Shown here: positions 8,439 through 19,015 of the stretch, one piece after another | Position numbering within the stretch: the first letter of the stretch is position 1 | Layout of the letters: each line of letters starts with the position of its first letter | Source: Neopusillimonas maritima | GTDB taxonomy: Bacteria > Pseudomonadota > Gammaproteobacteria > Burkholderiales > Burkholderiaceae_B | Assembly (NCBI RefSeq): GCF_003576595.1 | Contig: NZ_NQOU01000001.1 | Span: forward strand, 1-64,000 | Direction: 5' to 3' | Length of the DNA: 64,000 nt | Made by a program: the position numbers and the translations under genes | Notes under the pieces: model-generated | What the model saw: the letters and a program-made list of their open reading frames with translations, nothing else | Told to the model about the DNA's origin: nothing | Databases searched by the model: none

Positions 8439-9242
8439 TTAACCAAGAAAGCCAAAATGCAGCTTGAAGTTTTCTTGTGCTGATAATTGCGGCAAGTTAA
8501 ATGAATCGGGATAATCGACCCGTGCAAAATACAAGCCGTCGGGTGCAAAGGTAGGTGGCGCCAGACAACGATCTTTGTCGTTAAGCAAAGTGGTCACGGA
8601 TTCGGGCGTCATGCGCTGCAAACCCACATAAATCAGCGTACCCATTAAGTTACGCACCATGTGGTGTAAAAACGCATTAGCCTTAAACGTAAAGACGTAG
8701 TAAACACCGTGCTGCTCAATGTCGACCTGTTGCAAGTCGCGTACCGGGCTGGCTGCCTGACACTCGGACGCCCGAAAGCTGCTGAAATCGTGTTCACCTA
8801 ACAAGCGTGCCGCCGCTTCTTTCATGAGTGTCAGGTTCAAGGGATAAAAAACCCAACCCACCCGTCGATGCACCAAAGGCGAACGAATGCGATCGTTGCG
8901 AACAACATAAATATAGGTGCGGGCTGTTGCCGAAAAACGAGCATGAAAATCGCTGGTAACAGGCTTAACCCAGTTTACGGAAATACTCGGCGGCAACAGA
9001 CCGTTTAACGCCCTTGTCCAGGATTCAAGCGAGCGATTAACCGGCGTATCAAGGTGTACGACTTGCTCAAGGGCATGAACGCCTGCGTCGGTACGCCCGG
9101 AACAAACCGTCATCACCGGTTCGGTGATGAACTGGTGAACTGCCCGCTGAAATTGATCTTGTACCGTTTGGCCATGCGACTGGCTTTGCCAACCGCGCCA
9201 AGGTGAGCCGTCGTAAGACACACCCAATGCCAGTCGAGTCAT
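8439..9242 (-). CDS. truA: tRNA pseudouridine(38-40) synthase TruA
   Basis: Makes pseudouridine at positions 38-40 of the tRNA anticodon arm. 267 aa, normal length. The N-terminus RLALGVSYDGSPWRGWQSQ and the catalytic-Asp motif CSGRTDAGVHALEQVVHLD (Asp near residue 52) are clear. FRASECQAASPVR and FLHHMVRNLMGTL mark the second half of the fold. It starts three bases after the fimV stop, so it is probably cotranscribed with asd and fimV. The 190 bases between truA and trpF hold no gene I can support. Confidence 0.95.
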   Translation of the reverse strand: MTRLALGVSYDGSPWRGWQSQSHGQTVQDQFQRAVHQFITEPVMTVCSGRTDAGVHALEQVVHLDTPVNRSLESWTRALNGLLPPSISVNWVKPVTSDFHARFSATARTYIYVVRNDRIRSPLVHRRVGWVFYPLNLTLMKEAAARLLGEHDFSSFRASECQAASPVRDLQQVDIEQHGVYYVFTFKANAFLHHMVRNLMGTLIYVGLQRMTPESVTTLLNDKDRCLAPPTFAPDGLYFARVDYPDSFNLPQLSAQENFKLHFGFLG

Positions 9243-9245
9243 ACC

Positions 9246-11039
9246 TTATCTGCGTTTTTCCGTTTGACCGGTTTCCGTCGAATCGTCGAGATCGAGATTA
9301 ATGCTTTGCAAACGCTCACGCACCATCTCCTCTGTAATAACGGCATCAGAGTCATCGTCGCGTTCAGCGCCGACACGACGCAGCAACCAAGCAACGATCA
9401 AAACAATAAGCGCAAGTGCACCGCTAATGACAATCAGCAAGTTATTCATGAACCACGTAGAAAGTGAACCGGAGTCTTTATTGGCATCTTCAACAGATGC
9501 AGCCGCTTCGGTGCCCGAAGGCTTATTGGCGGACTGGGCTTGGGCAGCGGAAGAAGTATTTCCCGCCAATACCCCTGATGAGCCTTCTGTTAAGGTGCTG
9601 GTTCCGGCATTGGTGCCGGCACTGATGCTGGCGTTAGCGTTGACGTCGGCGTTAGCATCGGCGTTGATGCCCGAGTTAGTACTGGTGCCGGCATTGGCGG
9701 GGCTGGTTGAACTATCACTGCCGGACGTCACCACACTCTTATTCTGATCCGTTTCCGGCGCATTATCGTTACGCCCGTTATTTGCAGAAGCAGTATCAGA
9801 GCCGGACATTTCACCATCAACCATTTCCTTCAACTGCTCAACCGTTTCTTCTACTGTTTTTGCACCGTCCACCATCGCTTGATGGGCAGCGGTACCTTGC
9901 TGCTGCAAAGCCTGATTCAAATTCTTTACGTTATCTTCAAGTTGATTAACGCGCTGACGTGCCTCTTCAGTATTACGCTCAAGCGCAAGCTGATCATCGC
10001 TACTCACCGACGCTGCGCTTGAGCCGGCCGTGCCGCTATTTGCTGGCGTAGTTGAACCCCCGCTGCCGTTCTGACCCCCTGAGTTCGCCACCGATGACGA
10101 ATTAGCTGAGGGAGAATTTACCGCAGTTGTGGATGCTTGCGCTGATTGCAGCACAAGACGGTCCTGTTGTTGGGGGGCCGGAGCGGGCGCCGAGCCAACT
10201 TCGGGTGCTGTGACCTCGCCGCGATCGGTTGCTTGCGCAGTGGCAGGTTCAGCGCGTGCAACTTCACCTGCCAAACGCTGCCGATATTCGGCAAAAGCCG
10301 TGGCATGTTTTTGAAAGATTTCACGCGCTTCGCGATCGGACAAAGCCGCAAGCTGCTGCCCGCCCGGCACATTTAATGTTGCGCCCGCCTTGATTAAATT
10401 AACGTTATCGTTAATGAACGCCTGCGGATTCGCCTGCATTACCCCAATCATCCACTGATATACGCTGATACCTGGAACGGCATGGCGACGCGCCAGGGCA
10501 AACAAAGTATCACCGCGACGAATTTGAATGGATGTGGCCGCAGCATTACCCGGCGTACCCACTGCCCCGGAACCAGAAGCCGTTACGCCGCCACTCGCAC
10601 GTGCCACTTCGAGATCGGCGGGAGCCAACAAACTAACCTGATGTTGCATCTGACCGGATGAAGAACGCACCGCCAACAGCAAATCTGCCACGTTCGAAGA
10701 AAGCGGTTGACTGGAACGGACGGTAATGAGCTTTGACCCGGCCCTAACGCCGTCAACCACGGCAACTTGCATCGTTGCCGGGTCAACCGGCGGCGTCAAA
10801 CCCGCCTGCTCCCAGGCCGGCGCGGCCGCCACGGAAACCACCAAGGAGTTACGCTCCTGGTCGGTTAACGCGTGCACCGGTACCTGAATCTGCAGGGGCT
10901 GACCCACCGGGGACAGTAAACGCGAATGACCGAAACTTATCGCATAAACTGAAGAACTTACAGCTAATGAGGCTAATGCCGTGAGGTAAGCCAAACGAAC
11001 TGCCAAAGGCTTTACAGTTACGCGACAAGAATCATTCAT
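9246..11039 (-). CDS. fimV: FimV/HubP-type LysM inner-membrane protein, short form
   Basis: Peptidoglycan-binding membrane protein related to Pseudomonas FimV and Vibrio HubP, which organise the cell pole and type IV pili. 597 aa from ATG at 11037-11039, one base after the asd stop. A signal sequence ends at VYA (residue 33). Then come the FimV N-terminal domain (FGHSRLLSPVGQPLQIQVP), a LysM domain (about 165-225, QIRRGDTLFALARRH...LIKAGATLNVP), a coiled coil rich in Q, E and N (about 350-395), a low-complexity Ala/Asn/Ser/Thr stretch, one membrane helix near residue 545 and only about 35 cytoplasmic residues. The large acidic TPR-containing C-terminus of Pseudomonas FimV is absent. Confidence 0.87.
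   Translation of the reverse strand: MNDSCRVTVKPLAVRLAYLTALASLAVSSSVYAISFGHSRLLSPVGQPLQIQVPVHALTDQERNSLVVSVAAAPAWEQAGLTPPVDPATMQVAVVDGVRAGSKLITVRSSQPLSSNVADLLLAVRSSSGQMQHQVSLLAPADLEVARASGGVTASGSGAVGTPGNAAATSIQIRRGDTLFALARRHAVPGISVYQWMIGVMQANPQAFINDNVNLIKAGATLNVPGGQQLAALSDREAREIFQKHATAFAEYRQRLAGEVARAEPATAQATDRGEVTAPEVGSAPAPAPQQQDRLVLQSAQASTTAVNSPSANSSSVANSGGQNGSGGSTTPANSGTAGSSAASVSSDDQLALERNTEEARQRVNQLEDNVKNLNQALQQQGTAAHQAMVDGAKTVEETVEQLKEMVDGEMSGSDTASANNGRNDNAPETDQNKSVVTSGSDSSTSPANAGTSTNSGINADANADVNANASISAGTNAGTSTLTEGSSGVLAGNTSSAAQAQSANKPSGTEAAASVEDANKDSGSLSTWFMNNLLIVISGALALIVLIVAWLLRRVGAERDDDSDAVITEEMVRERLQSINLDLDDSTETGQTEKRR
9601..9707 (-). repeat. Degenerate low-complexity repeat inside fimV
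   Basis: Short GCN/GTT-type units repeat imperfectly and encode alternating Asn, Ala, Asp, Ser and Thr (for example NADANADVNANA). They form part of the periplasmic linker before the membrane helix. Such tracts are prone to length change between strains. Confidence 0.6.
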
Positions 11040-11040
11040 A

Positions 11041-12171
11041 TTACAGTTCGCCCAAAGTGATACGTAACATGCGGCGCAATGGTTCGGCCGCGCCCCAAAG
11101 AAGCTGATCGCCCACCGTAAAGGCACTCAGGTACTGAGACCCCATGGACATTTTGCGCAAACGCCCCACCGGAATATCGAGCGTGCCCGTTACTGCCACC
11201 GGAGTCAGATCGTTTACAGTGGCCTCTTTTTCGTTGGGCACAACTTTAGCCCATTTGGAACCGTCGCGAATAATATCGGATATCTCGTCAAGCGGCACGT
11301 CTTTCTTCAGGCGAATGGTTAATGCCTGACTATGGCAACGCATGGCACCAATACGGACGCACAAACCATCGATACGCGTTGGTTCCGTACCAAACGCCTC
11401 GCCGCGGCCCAGAATTTTATTGGTTTCGGCTTCTGCCTTCCATTCTTCACGAGACACGCCATTACCCAGATCGCGATCAATCCAGGGAATGAGGCTGCCC
11501 GCTAAGGGAACCTGGAATTGCTCACGAGGCAAGTTAGGGTCTTTCTGAACGTCAAGCACGCCGCGATCTATTTCCAAAATGGCCGAAGCGGGATCATCGA
11601 GTAATGATTTAACAGATTGATTAATAATGCCAAACTGCGTAAGCAACTCACGCATGTGTTGGGCACCACCACCGGAAGCTGCCTGGTATGTCATGCTGGT
11701 CATCCAGTCGACCAGATCTTTGTTAAACAGGCCGGCCAAGCCCATGAGCATGCAACTTACCGTGCAGTTGCCACCCACAAAGTTCTTTACACCTCGCTTC
11801 ATTGCCGCATCGATAACAGGCCGATTTACCGGGTCCAGAACGATAATGGCGTCTTCAGCCATGCGTAATGTGCTGGCGGCATCAATCCAAACGCCATCCC
11901 AGCCCGCATCGCGCAACTGCCCGTGCACTTTAGTGGTGTAGTCTCCGCCTTGAGCCGTTACGATCACGGGCAGCTTTTTAAGTGCCTCGATATCGTACGC
12001 ATCTTGCAAGGGCCCGGCGCCATCAGCCCAGGCGGGTGCTTTTCCACCTGCGTTACTGGTTGAAAAAAACACCGGATTGAATAAGGAAAAATCATTTTCA
12101 TCGCGCATGCGCTGCATGAGCACTGAGCCCACCATGCCGCGCCAACCGACTAAGCCTACTGATTGGGTCAT
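11041..12171 (-). CDS. asd: Aspartate-semialdehyde dehydrogenase
   Basis: NADPH-dependent reduction of aspartyl phosphate to aspartate semialdehyde, the branch point to lysine/diaminopimelate, threonine and methionine. 376 aa, the Gram-negative type. The nucleotide motif [14 protein letters not shown] is at the N-terminus, the catalytic Cys is in [13 protein letters not shown] (about residue 135), and the substrate-binding segment is [14 protein letters not shown]. The gene is flanked by leuB upstream and fimV downstream on the same strand. Confidence 0.96.
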   Translation of the reverse strand: MTQSVGLVGWRGMVGSVLMQRMRDENDFSLFNPVFFSTSNAGGKAPAWADGAGPLQDAYDIEALKKLPVIVTAQGGDYTTKVHGQLRDAGWDGVWIDAASTLRMAEDAIIVLDPVNRPVIDAAMKRGVKNFVGGNCTVSCMLMGLAGLFNKDLVDWMTSMTYQAASGGGAQHMRELLTQFGIINQSVKSLLDDPASAILEIDRGVLDVQKDPNLPREQFQVPLAGSLIPWIDRDLGNGVSREEWKAEAETNKILGRGEAFGTEPTRIDGLCVRIGAMRCHSQALTIRLKKDVPLDEISDIIRDGSKWAKVVPNEKEATVNDLTPVAVTGTLDIPVGRLRKMSMGSQYLSAFTVGDQLLWGAAEPLRRMLRITLGEL

Positions 12172-12203
12172 AAAAAATCACTGTCTATTTAAGAAACAAG
12201 CGG

Positions 12204-13280
12204 CTATTTTAACGCCTTAAGCACCGCATCGCCCATTTCCGACGTAGAAACACGTGTAGTGCCTTCCTCGTGAATGTCGAGCGTACGCAAACCTTGTTTC
12301 AACACTGACTGCACGGCTGCCTCAATTCGCTTTGCCTGGTCATCGGCATTCAACGAATATCGCAGCATCATGGCCGCCGACAAAATCGTCGCCAGTGGGT
12401 TGGCGATATTTTGGCCGGCGATATCAGGGGCCGAACCGTGGCTGGGCTCATATAAACCCTGGTTCGATTCATTCAGGGAAGCCGAAGGCAGCATGCCAAT
12501 GGAACCCGTAAGCATTGAGGCCTCGTCGGACAAAATGTCCCCAAACAGGTTCCCTGTCACGATTACATCGAATGCCTTGGGTGCACGCACCAGTTGCATT
12601 GCCGCGTTATCGACATACATGTGGGTTAACTCAACATCAGGATAGGATTTCGCGACGTCGATCACGATATCGCGCCAGAACTGAGACGTTTCCAATACAT
12701 TGGCTTTATCGACGCTGCATAATTTCTTATTACGTTTGCGCGCCGCCTGAAATCCAACATGCGCGATGCGACGTACCTCAGGCTCTGTATACAACATAGT
12801 GTCAAACCCTTGACGCTCCCCCTTGAAAGGACCATCGGGCGCTTCACGCACACCGCGCGGACTACCGAAATAAATATCGCCGGTTAGCTCACGAACAATC
12901 AGAATATCCAAACCCGCCACCACTTCCGGTTTAAGCGAAGACGCGTTCGCCAGCTCTTCATACAAAATCGCCGGACGTAAATTAGCAAACAAACCCAACG
13001 CTTTGCGCAAGCCCAGAATAGCCTGTTCCGGCCGGTGCTCGCGAGGAAGGGAGTCGTATTTCCAATCGCCTACCGCACCGAACAAAATAGCATCTGCGCT
13101 TTTTGCCAATTCCAGCGTAGCGGGCGGCAAAGGGTGACCGTGCTGCGCATAGGCGGCCCCGCCAACTGGTTGTGTCTCAAAACTCAAATCGAGATTCAGC
13201 GCACTTAGGACGCGCAAAGCCTGATCAATAATTTCCGGGCCGATTCCATCACCGGGCAAAACTGCAATCTTTCGGGTCAT
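12204..13280 (-). CDS. leuB: 3-isopropylmalate dehydrogenase
   Basis: NAD-dependent oxidative decarboxylation of 3-isopropylmalate in leucine synthesis. 358 aa. Motifs are [13 protein letters not shown] at the start, [14 protein letters not shown], the substrate loop [13 protein letters not shown], the catalytic Lys/Asp region [12 protein letters not shown] and [16 protein letters not shown], and the NAD-binding [18 protein letters not shown]. It sits between leuD and asd in the same orientation, as in most Burkholderiales. Confidence 0.97.
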   Translation of the reverse strand: MTRKIAVLPGDGIGPEIIDQALRVLSALNLDLSFETQPVGGAAYAQHGHPLPPATLELAKSADAILFGAVGDWKYDSLPREHRPEQAILGLRKALGLFANLRPAILYEELANASSLKPEVVAGLDILIVRELTGDIYFGSPRGVREAPDGPFKGERQGFDTMLYTEPEVRRIAHVGFQAARKRNKKLCSVDKANVLETSQFWRDIVIDVAKSYPDVELTHMYVDNAAMQLVRAPKAFDVIVTGNLFGDILSDEASMLTGSIGMLPSASLNESNQGLYEPSHGSAPDIAGQNIANPLATILSAAMMLRYSLNADDQAKRIEAAVQSVLKQGLRTLDIHEEGTTRVSTSEMGDAVLKALK

Positions 13281-13345
13281 TCTGGGTTCTCTGAATGTTC
13301 TGGTTTAATGTGTCGTAATCATAAAGCCGGGCCTAAGCCCACCAT

Positions 13346-13993
13346 TTAGCCGGGCAGACCTTCAAGCCACGGGAAACGCGCAAGACGATCGGCTTCGAAA
13401 GCACGAATTTTGTCGGCTTTCTGTAATGTCGTGGCGATGTCGTCCAGCCCGTTCAGCAAACAATGTTTACGGAAAGGCTCAACGTCAAACTTCAACACAT
13501 CACCATTCGGCTTTGTAATGGTTTGCGCGTCAAGGTCGACAGTTAGCTCATAGCCTGGCGTTGCCTCCATTTCACGGAATAGCTCGGATACGACCTCTTC
13601 CGGTTGCACAATAGGCAACAAACCATTTTTGAAGCAGTTATTAAAAAAAATGTCGGCATACGAGGGAGCAATAATGGCCCTGAAACCAAACTGCAGCAAA
13701 GCCCAGGGCGCATGCTCACGGCTGGAGCCACAACCAAAATTTTTGCGCGTCAGTAAAACTGAAGCGCCCTGATAACGCGGCTGGTTCAGGGAAAAATCCG
13801 GATTCAACGGGCGCTTCGAGTTGTCCATTCCCGGCTCACCTACGTCGAGATAACGCAAGGTATCAAACAAATTCGGGCCGAACCCGGTTCTTTTGATCGA
13901 CTTCAAAAACTGCTTGGGCATGATCAAATCGGTGTCAACGTTTTCACGATCAAGCGGCGCAACCAGGCCCTTATGAGTGGTAAAAGCTTCCAT
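13346..13993 (-). CDS. leuD: 3-isopropylmalate dehydratase small subunit
   Basis: Swivelling small subunit of isopropylmalate isomerase, 215 aa. It shows [26 protein letters not shown] at the N-terminus, then the substrate-recognition motif [15 protein letters not shown] and [15 protein letters not shown]. It starts ten bases after leuC and works as a heterodimer with LeuC. Confidence 0.96.
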   Translation of the reverse strand: MEAFTTHKGLVAPLDRENVDTDLIMPKQFLKSIKRTGFGPNLFDTLRYLDVGEPGMDNSKRPLNPDFSLNQPRYQGASVLLTRKNFGCGSSREHAPWALLQFGFRAIIAPSYADIFFNNCFKNGLLPIVQPEEVVSELFREMEATPGYELTVDLDAQTITKPNGDVLKFDVEPFRKHCLLNGLDDIATTLQKADKIRAFEADRLARFPWLEGLPG

Positions 13994-14003
13994 GATCTAC
14001 TCC

Positions 14004-15407
14004 TTAACTGAATTGACGAACGTCGACAAAATGACCGGCCACCGCTGCTGCTGCTGCCATCGCGGGGCTAACCAGATGTGATCGCCCACCCTGACCCTGC
14101 CGGCCTTCAAAATTGCGGTTTGATGTCGACGCACCGCGCTCGCCAGGCTCAAGACGATCGGCATTCATGGCCAGACACATAGAGCAACCCGGCTCACGCC
14201 ATTCGAAGCCTGCCTCAAGAAAAATTTTGTCCAAACCTTCTTTTTCAGCCTGACGCTTGACCAAGCCCGAACCCGGCACGACCATGGCCTGTTTGATGTT
14301 CGCTGCAACTTTCTTGCCTTTAACGACCGCCGCCGCAGCACGCATGTCTTCAATACGCGAATTAGTACAGGATCCGATGAACACCCGATCTGGTTTGATT
14401 TCCGTCATAGGAGTATTGGGCTCAAGACCCATATACTTCAACGCACCTTCCATACCGCTGCGCTTCACGGGGTCTTTTTCCAGGGCGGGATCCGGTACCC
14501 TGCCTGATACAGAAACCACCATTTCAGGCGACGTACCCCATGTCACCTGGGGCTGCACATCGGCGGCATTCAATTTGATCACACGATCAAAGTGCGCACC
14601 CTCGTCGGAATGCAGGGTACGCCAATATTCAACGGCTTGATCCCACATTTCCCCGGTGGGCGAATAGGGCCGATTACGGAAGTACTCAACGGTTTTATCA
14701 TCGACCGCCACCATGCCCGACCGTGCACCTGCCTCGATGGCCATATTACACATGGTCATGCGACCTTCAATCGACAGATTTCGTACCGCACTACCCGCGA
14801 ACTCAATGGCATAGCCGGTTGCACCTGCTGTACCGATTTCGCCGATGATATACAACACCAAGTCTTTGGCTGAACAGCCGAAGGGCAATTCACCATCGAC
14901 TTCAATCAACATGTTCTTGCTCTTTTTCATGAGCAAGGTTTGGGTGGCCATGGCGTGTTCAACTTCGGATGTGCCGATACCGAATGCCAAAGCCGCCACT
15001 GCACCATGAGTACTGGTGTGGGAATCACCGCACACCACCGTCATCCCGGGCAATGTCGCCCCCTGCTCCGGCCCGATGACGTGCACAATGCCTTGACGCA
15101 TGTCGTTCATGCGAAATTCGGTAATACCGTATTTCTCGCAATTGTTATCCAACGTCTCGACCTGGATGCGGGAAATTTCATCCTGGATGCCCTGATCGCG
15201 CGCTGTCGTAGGTACATTGTGATCGGCAACCGCCAAATTGGCACTGATCCGCCATGGTTTTCGCCCAGCCAACGCCAGCCCCTCAAAAGCCTGAGGGCTG
15301 GTTACTTCGTGCAACAGTTGTCGGTCGATATAAAGCAAACAGGTGCCATCGGACTCCTGATGCACGACGTGGGCATTCCAAAGTTTGTCGTAAAGGGTTT
15401 CAGCCAT
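14004..15407 (-). CDS. leuC: 3-isopropylmalate dehydratase large subunit
   Basis: Aconitase-family [4Fe-4S] enzyme that isomerises 2- to 3-isopropylmalate in leucine synthesis. 467 aa. Cluster-binding cysteines are visible in [14 protein letters not shown] and [30 protein letters not shown] and the C-terminal [24 protein letters not shown] are family signatures. First gene of the leuC-leuD-leuB-asd run; the cluster cofactor links it to the Isc genes elsewhere in the window. Confidence 0.97.
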   Translation of the reverse strand: MAETLYDKLWNAHVVHQESDGTCLLYIDRQLLHEVTSPQAFEGLALAGRKPWRISANLAVADHNVPTTARDQGIQDEISRIQVETLDNNCEKYGITEFRMNDMRQGIVHVIGPEQGATLPGMTVVCGDSHTSTHGAVAALAFGIGTSEVEHAMATQTLLMKKSKNMLIEVDGELPFGCSAKDLVLYIIGEIGTAGATGYAIEFAGSAVRNLSIEGRMTMCNMAIEAGARSGMVAVDDKTVEYFRNRPYSPTGEMWDQAVEYWRTLHSDEGAHFDRVIKLNAADVQPQVTWGTSPEMVVSVSGRVPDPALEKDPVKRSGMEGALKYMGLEPNTPMTEIKPDRVFIGSCTNSRIEDMRAAAAVVKGKKVAANIKQAMVVPGSGLVKRQAEKEGLDKIFLEAGFEWREPGCSMCLAMNADRLEPGERGASTSNRNFEGRQGQGGRSHLVSPAMAAAAAVAGHFVDVRQFS

Positions 15408-15460
15408 AATAGTGCTCTCTGAGAATCGAAAAAGAAACGATAAGCCTATTATGCCAAGCT

Positions 15461-15500
15461 CTTACGCTAGTACAAGAAGATAATTTATACTAGTACTGCA
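15461..15500 (-). promoter_or_regulatory. Candidate leuC promoter/operator with direct repeat
   Basis: CTAGTAC occurs at 15467-15473 and again at 15490-15496, 23 bases apart (about two helical turns). Read on the minus strand, a possible -35 TTGTAC overlaps the proximal copy and CATAAT follows 16 bases later, upstream of leuC. The repeat could be an operator. Support is from spacing only. Confidence 0.35.
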
Positions 15501-15524
15501 ACTAACAGGCTATGCGCACTTCGA

Positions 15525-16358
15525 TTAACGACCTTGAGTGCGTTCGTACAAAGGCATCACTTGATTCGCTATCACTTGTAAATCCTGGATACGCGTGTCA
15601 GGAGAAGGATGGGTCGATAAGAATTCAGGTGGCGCGTTACCACGGTCGAGCGCTGCCATTTTTTGCCACAAGGTTACTGCGGCGTTGGGGTTATAACCCG
15701 CACGCGCGGCCAGTTCCGTCCCAATACGGTCTGCCTCGATTTCGTGGGTGCGGCTATTGGGCAAGGTGAACATCACATTGGTTAAAGCATTGCCCAAATT
15801 GGCTGAAGCCTGACTACCCGTTACAGCCGCCAATACCGACAACCCCAATTGCGTGGCCATTTGCTGGGACACTTGTTCACGCGAGTGCTCACGTAACGCA
15901 TGAGCAATTTCATGACCGATAACGGCAGCAAGTTCATCGTCAGTTGGATTCAATCGATTAATCAGGCCGCTGTAAACCGCAATCTTGCCACCCGGCATAC
16001 ACCATGCATTCACCTGATTATCATTCAACACATGAACTTCCCAGTTCCATTGGGCGGCATCGGGACGAAACACCCCGGCTTGAGCAATCAGGCGTTGAGC
16101 AATATTTTGAACCCGACGTGTTTGGGCGGCATTAGTGTCGAGTTTCCCTTGTGCCCTGGCTTGTGACAACAAACTGTTGTATTGCTGCGCCGCCTCTTGC
16201 TGCAAAGCCTGTTCAGAGACCAGCCCTGACATATACTGCTGACGCTCAACGCCCACTGCGCCAGACTGCGTTGTTTGCACACTGGCACACCCTGAAACCA
16301 CTAAAGTGGTAGCCAGTGCGCCGGCACTGAAAATACGGTTGAATTTCAATTTGCCCAT
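15525..16358 (-). CDS. M48-family zinc metalloprotease, lipoprotein
   Basis: Periplasmic, probably outer-membrane-anchored protease of 277 aa, related to LoiP/YcaL and BepA-like quality-control proteases. The start at 16358 has AGGAG seven bases upstream and gives a signal peptide ending in the lipobox LVVSGC (Cys24). The zinc site is HEIAHALREHS (HExxH), with the third ligand in EADRIGTELAARAGYNP. SGLI and STHPSPDTRIQ complete the family pattern. No TPR repeats follow the protease domain, so it is a minimal M48 form. It lies 65 bases after aroC on the same strand. Confidence 0.9.
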   Translation of the reverse strand: MGKLKFNRIFSAGALATTLVVSGCASVQTTQSGAVGVERQQYMSGLVSEQALQQEAAQQYNSLLSQARAQGKLDTNAAQTRRVQNIAQRLIAQAGVFRPDAAQWNWEVHVLNDNQVNAWCMPGGKIAVYSGLINRLNPTDDELAAVIGHEIAHALREHSREQVSQQMATQLGLSVLAAVTGSQASANLGNALTNVMFTLPNSRTHEIEADRIGTELAARAGYNPNAAVTLWQKMAALDRGNAPPEFLSTHPSPDTRIQDLQVIANQVMPLYERTQGR

Positions 16359-16423
16359 GGTGAACTCCTGATCCGAACTTTCGTTACTACATAAACGTGC
16401 CTGATTGGCTACGCCATCATGAC

Positions 16424-17482
16424 TTAACCGCATTGCGCGCGGTGTCGCAACGCATGATCCATTAACACCACTGCCAATAACGCCTCTGCAATTGGCGTCG
16501 CGCGGATACCCACACAAGGGTCGTGACGCCCCAAGGTTTGAACCTCAACGGGCTCATTGGCGCGATTCACTGAACGCCGCATTACCCGAATACTGGAAGT
16601 TGGCTTAATTGCCAGGGAAACGGTTAGCGGCTGGCCCGACGAAACACCGCCCAGCACACCGCCGGCGTTATTACCAACAAAACCTTCGGGCGTAATTTCG
16701 TCCCCGTGTTCAGAGCCACGTTGTGCAACAGCGTCGAAGCCGGCGCCAATCGACACCCCTTTCACTGCATTCAACCCCATCATGGCATGGGCGATATCGG
16801 CATCAAGGCGATCATAAATGGGTTCGCCCCAGCCGGCTGGTACCTTTTCAGCCACGACTTCAATACGCGCTCCAATGGAGTCACCATCGCGCCGCAATTG
16901 ATCCATATAAGCCTCAAGTTCCGGAACAATGCCCGCATTAGGCGCGAAAAACGGGTTCTGCCCCACCATCTCCCAATTAACAAAAGGAATGGGAATTTCG
17001 CCCAATTGACTCATGTAACCGCGAATTTGAACACCGAATGTTTGTGCCAGCCATTTCTTTGCAATGGCACCGGCGGCAACTGTTGGAGCGGTAAGCCGGG
17101 CGGAGGAACGGCCGCCGCCTCGTGGATCACGATGTGCATACTTGCGCCAATAGGCGTAATCGGCATGCCCGGGCCGAAATGTGTCCTCGATATTGCTGTA
17201 GTCTTTACTGCGTGCATCGGTGTTACGAATAAGCAGGCCTATTGGCGTTCCGGTTGTTATTCCGTTATACACACCCGACAATATCTCAACCGTGTCCGGC
17301 TCTTTGCGCTGGGTAACATGGCGCGACGTGCCGGGCCTGCGGCGATCCAGTTCCGCCTGTATATCCGCCTCCGACAATGGCAAACCGGGAGGACAGCCAT
17401 CGACAACGGCACCAATGGCCGGGCCATGCGACTCACCAAAGTTTGAAACACAAAACAGTTTTCCAAGAGTATTGCCCGACAT
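16424..17482 (-). CDS. aroC: Chorismate synthase
   Basis: Last step of the shikimate pathway: trans elimination of phosphate from EPSP to chorismate, using reduced FMN. 352 aa. All three family signatures are present: [18 protein letters not shown] near the N-terminus, the region [13 protein letters not shown]...[11 protein letters not shown], and RGSEHGDEI followed later by [16 protein letters not shown]. Confidence 0.97.
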   Translation of the reverse strand: MSGNTLGKLFCVSNFGESHGPAIGAVVDGCPPGLPLSEADIQAELDRRRPGTSRHVTQRKEPDTVEILSGVYNGITTGTPIGLLIRNTDARSKDYSNIEDTFRPGHADYAYWRKYAHRDPRGGGRSSARLTAPTVAAGAIAKKWLAQTFGVQIRGYMSQLGEIPIPFVNWEMVGQNPFFAPNAGIVPELEAYMDQLRRDGDSIGARIEVVAEKVPAGWGEPIYDRLDADIAHAMMGLNAVKGVSIGAGFDAVAQRGSEHGDEITPEGFVGNNAGGVLGGVSSGQPLTVSLAIKPTSSIRVMRRSVNRANEPVEVQTLGRHDPCVGIRATPIAEALLAVVLMDHALRHRAQCG

Positions 17483-17530
17483 AATGTCCAGTCACGAAAA
17501 TAATAAACACACCAAAGCGTGATTATCGCA

Positions 17531-19015
17531 TTAAGAGGAGCAGCTTACTTCTAGGTGCCGGGCCCACTCGGGGGCTGCCTGCGCATAGGCCTCAAACCCC
17601 GCCCGTTCTGTATACGGGTCGCGCAATACGGTCATTAAGGCATCAATAACAGAAGCATCATCTTTCTCGGCCGCATCAATCGCTTGCTGCGCCAAATGGT
17701 TGCGCAACACATAAAGCGGATTCGCAGACAACATTTGAGTCACCCGGTCGGCTTCGCTCCGTCCATCAAACTGCACGCGTTGCCTGTATTGTTCCAGCCA
17801 CTCGCGCGCCGGAGCCGGCTCGTCGAAGAGCGCAAAAAAGGACTCCGGCTGATCGAGGGCCGTCGCCAAGCGACGAAAACTGAGCGTGAAATCGGCCGAT
17901 TGAGTATGTAATAACCGCCACCACTCATCCACCAAGTCCTGGTCTTGCTCGTGCCAGGACAGCCAACCGAATTTGCGCACAAGATTTCCCTGATAAGCCT
18001 GCAGAAAAGCGCCCTCAAACACCTGTAACTGCGTTTTCAACTCGTCGGACTCCAGACCCAATGCCGTTAAACTGCTGGCCAGGCGATACAGGTTCCAGTG
18101 CATAACCGCCGGCTGCACATTCCAGGCGTAGCGACCATGCGTATCGGTGTGGTTGCAAACGTGGTTTATACGGAAGCCATCCATAAACCCATAAGGCCCG
18201 TAATCGAGCGTAATGCCCAAAATCGACATATTGTCGGTGTTCATTACGCCATGACAAAAACCACACGTTTGCCAATCGGCCACCAAACGCGCCGACTTCA
18301 CCACAACTTCTTTTAAAAATCGCAAAATAGTGTCGCGACTTAAGTCGGACTGGGCCGACTCTTGGGCAGCCAGACACTGCGGGTAAAACCGCGGCACAAC
18401 ATAGCGCAGCAACAATTTCAGGCTGTCTGGATCTTGCGCCCAATGCTCGAACGTGCCGAAACGTACGAAGGAAGGCGCCACCCGGGTAACCACGGCCGCA
18501 GCTTCCTGTGTTTCCCGATAGACCGGATCGTCGGCCACCACCAGCGACAACGCCCGGGTGGTAGGGATGCCCAGGCCGGCCATTGCCTCTCCGGCAAGAT
18601 ATTCGCGCACCGAGGAGCGCACAACGGCACGGCCGTCACCCATGCGTGAATACGGCGTTAACCCTGACCCTTTCAACTGCAACTCCTGAGGGCCTGCATC
18701 GGTTGAAATTTCCCCCAACAGGTGCGCGCGACCATCGCCCAACTGCCCAGCCCAAACACCAAACTGATGCCCGCTATAAACGGCAGCCAAGGTTTGCCCG
18801 CCGGGTAAAGGCTCCGAACCCGAAACCACCTCGAGAAACGTCGGGCTTTCGAGGTCTGGCTCCCGCAGGCCGAGCGCATGCGCAACATCCTTGTTTACAT
18901 GCAACAGCCTTGGATTCGTTAAGGGTTGCGTTTCAAGGCGAGTATAAAAACGCGCCGGCAGATCATCGGCAAACGAATTTTCAATGTGCAAATGCCCAAA
19001 CGGATTAATGCTCAT
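17531..19015 (-). CDS. selO: SelO/YdiU-family protein AMP-transferase
   Basis: A pseudokinase-fold enzyme of 494 aa that transfers AMP to Ser, Thr or Tyr of proteins; in E. coli it is tied to redox stress. Visible features are GHQFGVWAGQLGDGRA, the nucleotide-binding Lys segment LQLKGSGLTPYSRMGDGRAV, and the active-site Asn/Asp in HGVMNTDNMSILG followed by DYGPYGFMD. The chain ends in EVSCSS: the third-last Cys is where the animal protein carries selenocysteine (Sec-Ser-Ser). Its start forms an ATGA overlap with the DUF2069 gene stop. Confidence 0.93.
   Translation of the reverse strand: MSINPFGHLHIENSFADDLPARFYTRLETQPLTNPRLLHVNKDVAHALGLREPDLESPTFLEVVSGSEPLPGGQTLAAVYSGHQFGVWAGQLGDGRAHLLGEISTDAGPQELQLKGSGLTPYSRMGDGRAVVRSSVREYLAGEAMAGLGIPTTRALSLVVADDPVYRETQEAAAVVTRVAPSFVRFGTFEHWAQDPDSLKLLLRYVVPRFYPQCLAAQESAQSDLSRDTILRFLKEVVVKSARLVADWQTCGFCHGVMNTDNMSILGITLDYGPYGFMDGFRINHVCNHTDTHGRYAWNVQPAVMHWNLYRLASSLTALGLESDELKTQLQVFEGAFLQAYQGNLVRKFGWLSWHEQDQDLVDEWWRLLHTQSADFTLSFRRLATALDQPESFFALFDEPAPAREWLEQYRQRVQFDGRSEADRVTQMLSANPLYVLRNHLAQQAIDAAEKDDASVIDALMTVLRDPYTERAGFEAYAQAAPEWARHLEVSCSS

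Noticed and set aside
16359-16517. Longer start of the M48 protease gene
   Set aside because: The extension would bury the lipoprotein signal peptide and overlap aroC; AGGAG supports the start at 16358.
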